This document shows, in pieces, positions 62,179 through 64,000 of a DNA stretch of 64,000 nucleotides. Positions within the stretch are counted from its first letter, which is position 1, and every line of letters starts with the position of its first letter. The translations under genes were made by a program, and so were the position numbers. Under the pieces are notes generated by a model, which was not told where the DNA came from, ran no database searches, and saw only the letters and a program-made list of their open reading frames with translations. The stretch is from F22 sp963675625 (GTDB lineage: Bacteria > Bacteroidota > Bacteroidia > Bacteroidales > Bacteroidaceae): the NCBI GenBank assembly GCA_963675625.1, contig OY776497.1, forward strand, positions 372,001-436,000, given 5' to 3'.

Positions 62179-63579
62179 ATGTCTATGACCAATTGCACCA
62201 CCGCCCACAACGCCCTAGCTAGTCGCAGGCTCACCCAGCAAACCATAGATAATTTCCACCTCTTTCATGAAAATCGCAACCACAACTGGCAATCGCCCAT
62301 ACACGATCGTGTGGAATTGCCCGATCCCACACATCCCGAAACCGACAAGATACAGAAGTATATCAATAGCAAGGAATCGGATATATACCACAAGCACCAG
62401 CTGCTTTACGGCCTATATCAAGCAAGCAAGGCGATCGTGGCACATAAGCACTGCTTTATCGTGGAAGGCTACCAAGATGTACTGGCCATGCACCAAGCTG
62501 GAGTACGTGAAACCGTTGCCGTATGCGGCACGGCACTGACACAAGACCAAGTGCGTCTGCTGCGTCGATTTAACGACCAAGCCATTCTGATGCTCGACGG
62601 CGATGGAGCGGGCCAAAAGGCGATGCTCGCTCATCTGAAAGTCCTGCTGCAAGCGGGCATGTATGTCGATATTGTCGTCCTGCCCGATGGACAAGATCCA
62701 GATGAATTTATCCTAGGGCATCTACAGGAGCATCCCGATGCCTCACGGGAATCGCTGCTAGCCGCTTTTGCCGAGTATCAGCACGATTGGTTGACCCACT
62801 GCTGTGCCTCGTTGGCCCACTGCGACGCGAAGACATTGCGCACCAGGCAAAGCATCATTTTTGAGTTGCTAGCCGCTATACCCGACAGAGTGCGCCAAGA
62901 GACGGCCACCAAGAAAGCCTCCAGCATGATGGACTTATCATTGGATGTGATCCTAGGAGCCCTACCCGCCCTATCGCCCAAGCGCGCAGAAACACCCCAG
63001 CCACTCAGCCGCGTGGAACAGTCCACCATCTCCCAACGAGAAAAAGCAGAGAAAGACATCATCCGCCATCTCGTGCTGTATGGCACGTATCGCCAAGACG
63101 TGCACCACGCAGACAGTGCGCTAGTTCACTGGACGTATCACACACTTCAAGACGACAGCATCCACTTCACCAACCAGATTTTGCAGCGCATGATGGACAC
63201 CCTATATACCGCCCATCAGCACTGGCTATCCAGCACCGCACAGTGCGAAGACCTCTGTGGCACTCCTTATGTGCTAGTTCCCGCCCTGCAAGGCAGCGAC
63301 GACAAACACATCGCCACTTGTGCCACCCGCATCTACGACCAGCAGATGGTGCAGGAGTTGACCTACGGAGAAGATGCGCAGCCCTCCACGCAGGAAATAC
63401 TGTCCAGCATGCAGCAATTTGTGCAGGCCCTGAAAAAGGGAATCGCTCAAGACCACATGGCTGCCTTGAGTAAAGAGGCCGCAGAACTGCTGGCCGCTGA
63501 GGTGGTGGATGAGAAGAGGTATCGGGAGGTGATGGAGGAGATGAGGAGGATAATGCTTATCTCACTGAAACAAGATTAG
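62179..63579 (+). pseudogene. Degenerate DnaG-like primase (TOPRIM and C-terminal part only)
   Basis: The frame is open from 61753, but only the part from about 62179 resembles a protein. It follows the DnaG order: RRLTQQTIDNFHLF, PIHDRV, then KYINSKESDIYHKHQLLYGL, the TOPRIM motifs CFIVEGYQDVLAMHQAGV and LDGDGAGQKA, and LPDGQDPDEFI, then a helicase-binding-type C-terminus. Missing are the zinc-binding domain and most of the N-terminal catalytic subdomain: NFHLF is followed almost at once by PIHDRV, and the GGR motif is lost. Real DnaG is about 640-660 residues; this match is about 466. A truncated, decaying dnaG copy is most likely. A small mobile-element TOPRIM protein is possible. Codon use is GC-richer than the neighbours. 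Confidence 0.6.
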
Positions 63580-63677
63580 GTTTTAAGATTGTAAAAAGTA
63601 TGAGGAGATGAAAAATATTTTTATAGTCATCCTTTACTAATCAGAGAAATGATTTTCATTAAAGCCGTATTTTTTAT

Positions 63678-63685
63678 TATCTTTG
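63678..63685 (+). promoter_or_regulatory. -7 box of the restriction endonuclease gene
   Basis: TATCTTTG lies 35 bp before the ATG at 63721. Confidence 0.6.
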
Positions 63686-63720
63686 CCCTCGTAATACTTA
63701 CCCTATTAAAAAGAATAATT

Positions 63721-64000
63721 CATGAGAGAGTATAATTTAGGTTTTATTTCTGACGAAGATATCTTTGAACACGTCCGTTCGACAGTTGAGCAATACCGAA
63801 AAAGTATTGATTTAGCACAGTTTAATAAGAATATTATCGATCCTATAAAGCTTACTTTTGACGCAAAAGTCTATCGCAAAACATATGAAGAAATTATAGA
63901 AACAGAATGTGTGCGACAAATGGACAAAAGCAACTCCAATCATATTGGATACTTTCATCAGAATTTGTTTAAGTATGTAGGAAATGGATGGGAAGTTCCA
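63721..64000 (+). CDS. Eco47II/Sau96I-family type II restriction endonuclease, N-terminal part
   Basis: The frame from the ATG at 63721 stays open to the window edge (93 codons). It reads MREYNLGFISDEDIFEHV, then KNIIDPIKLTFDAKVYRKT, then SNHIGYFHQNLFKYVGNGWE, which from memory matches the N-terminal region of Eco47II-family enzymes, isoschizomers of Sau96I that recognise GGNCC. The catalytic residues lie further downstream and are not seen. A cytosine-5 methyltransferase gene is expected beside it, outside the window. It has a good -7 box. Placement next to the McrBC/HNH island suggests a clustered defence region. Confidence 0.8.

Overview
The window comes from a member of the Bacteroidales (Bacteroidetes). 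The grounds are promoters of the TAnnTTTG (-7) / TTTG (-33) type in front of many genes, almost no Shine-Dalgarno sequences, two TonB-dependent receptors with an N-terminal carboxypeptidase-regulatory-like domain, a Bacteroidetes-type HU relative, an rSAM/lipoprotein pair and many lipoboxes. Genus cannot be fixed from this sequence; a Porphyromonas- or Prevotella-like relative is plausible. No rRNA, tRNA, CRISPR array or intact insertion sequence was seen.

Layout. 1-0.8 kb: end of an efflux membrane-fusion protein. 0.9-3.7 kb: pyruvate phosphate dikinase. 3.9-9.3 kb: an activated-methyl-cycle cluster (luxS, a stand-alone MetH activation domain, metF, and a MetH lacking that domain). 9.4-11.2 kb: a nicotinamidase-like hydrolase and a nitronate monooxygenase/FabK-like flavoprotein. 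11.3-15.5 kb: a sensor histidine kinase, an overlapping degenerate kinase and a YhcH-family protein. 15.6-19 kb: class I fumarase, then the rSAM/lipoprotein pair. 19-21.3 kb: an HU-like protein behind stacked palindromes, then two small secreted proteins. 21.3-26.4 kb: an operon of phosphoesterase, TonB receptor and glycerophosphodiesterase. 26.8-29.8 kb: pflB-pflA. 30.2-32.4 kb: LpxH-like phosphatase and a glycosyltransferase. 32.5-38.2 kb: housekeeping genes (tex, yjbR type, birA, pyrH, frr, rsgA). 38.4-42.2 kb: a second TonB receptor plus phosphatase operon. 42.4-50.6 kb: mnmD, ung, an acyltransferase, a PAP2 phosphatase, two glycosyltransferases of the lipid-modification type and two lipoproteins. 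50.8-53.5 kb: a large Sel1-repeat protein.

53.7-64 kb is accessory. Two divergent operons face a shared 150-bp promoter region. Leftward lie a protein with AAG/MPG-glycosylase-like motifs, a small unknown, McrB and McrC. Rightward lie a protein with uracil-DNA-glycosylase-superfamily-like motifs, an McrA-type HNH nuclease and a RES-domain protein. I read this as a compound defence island against modified DNA with a possible NAD+-depleting effector. A gene-poor stretch with three phased GCAAGCGCTTGC-type palindromes follows, then a degenerate DnaG-like reading frame and the start of an Eco47II/Sau96I-family restriction enzyme.

A further signal is spread across the core region. Three copies of a 60-75-nt element (about 3.9, 26.6 and 45.0 kb, on both strands) each have a canonical promoter, a near-identical 5' segment and a hairpin terminator. 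The stem sequence changes in the third copy while pairing is kept. They look like a family of paralogous small RNAs or very short leader transcripts.
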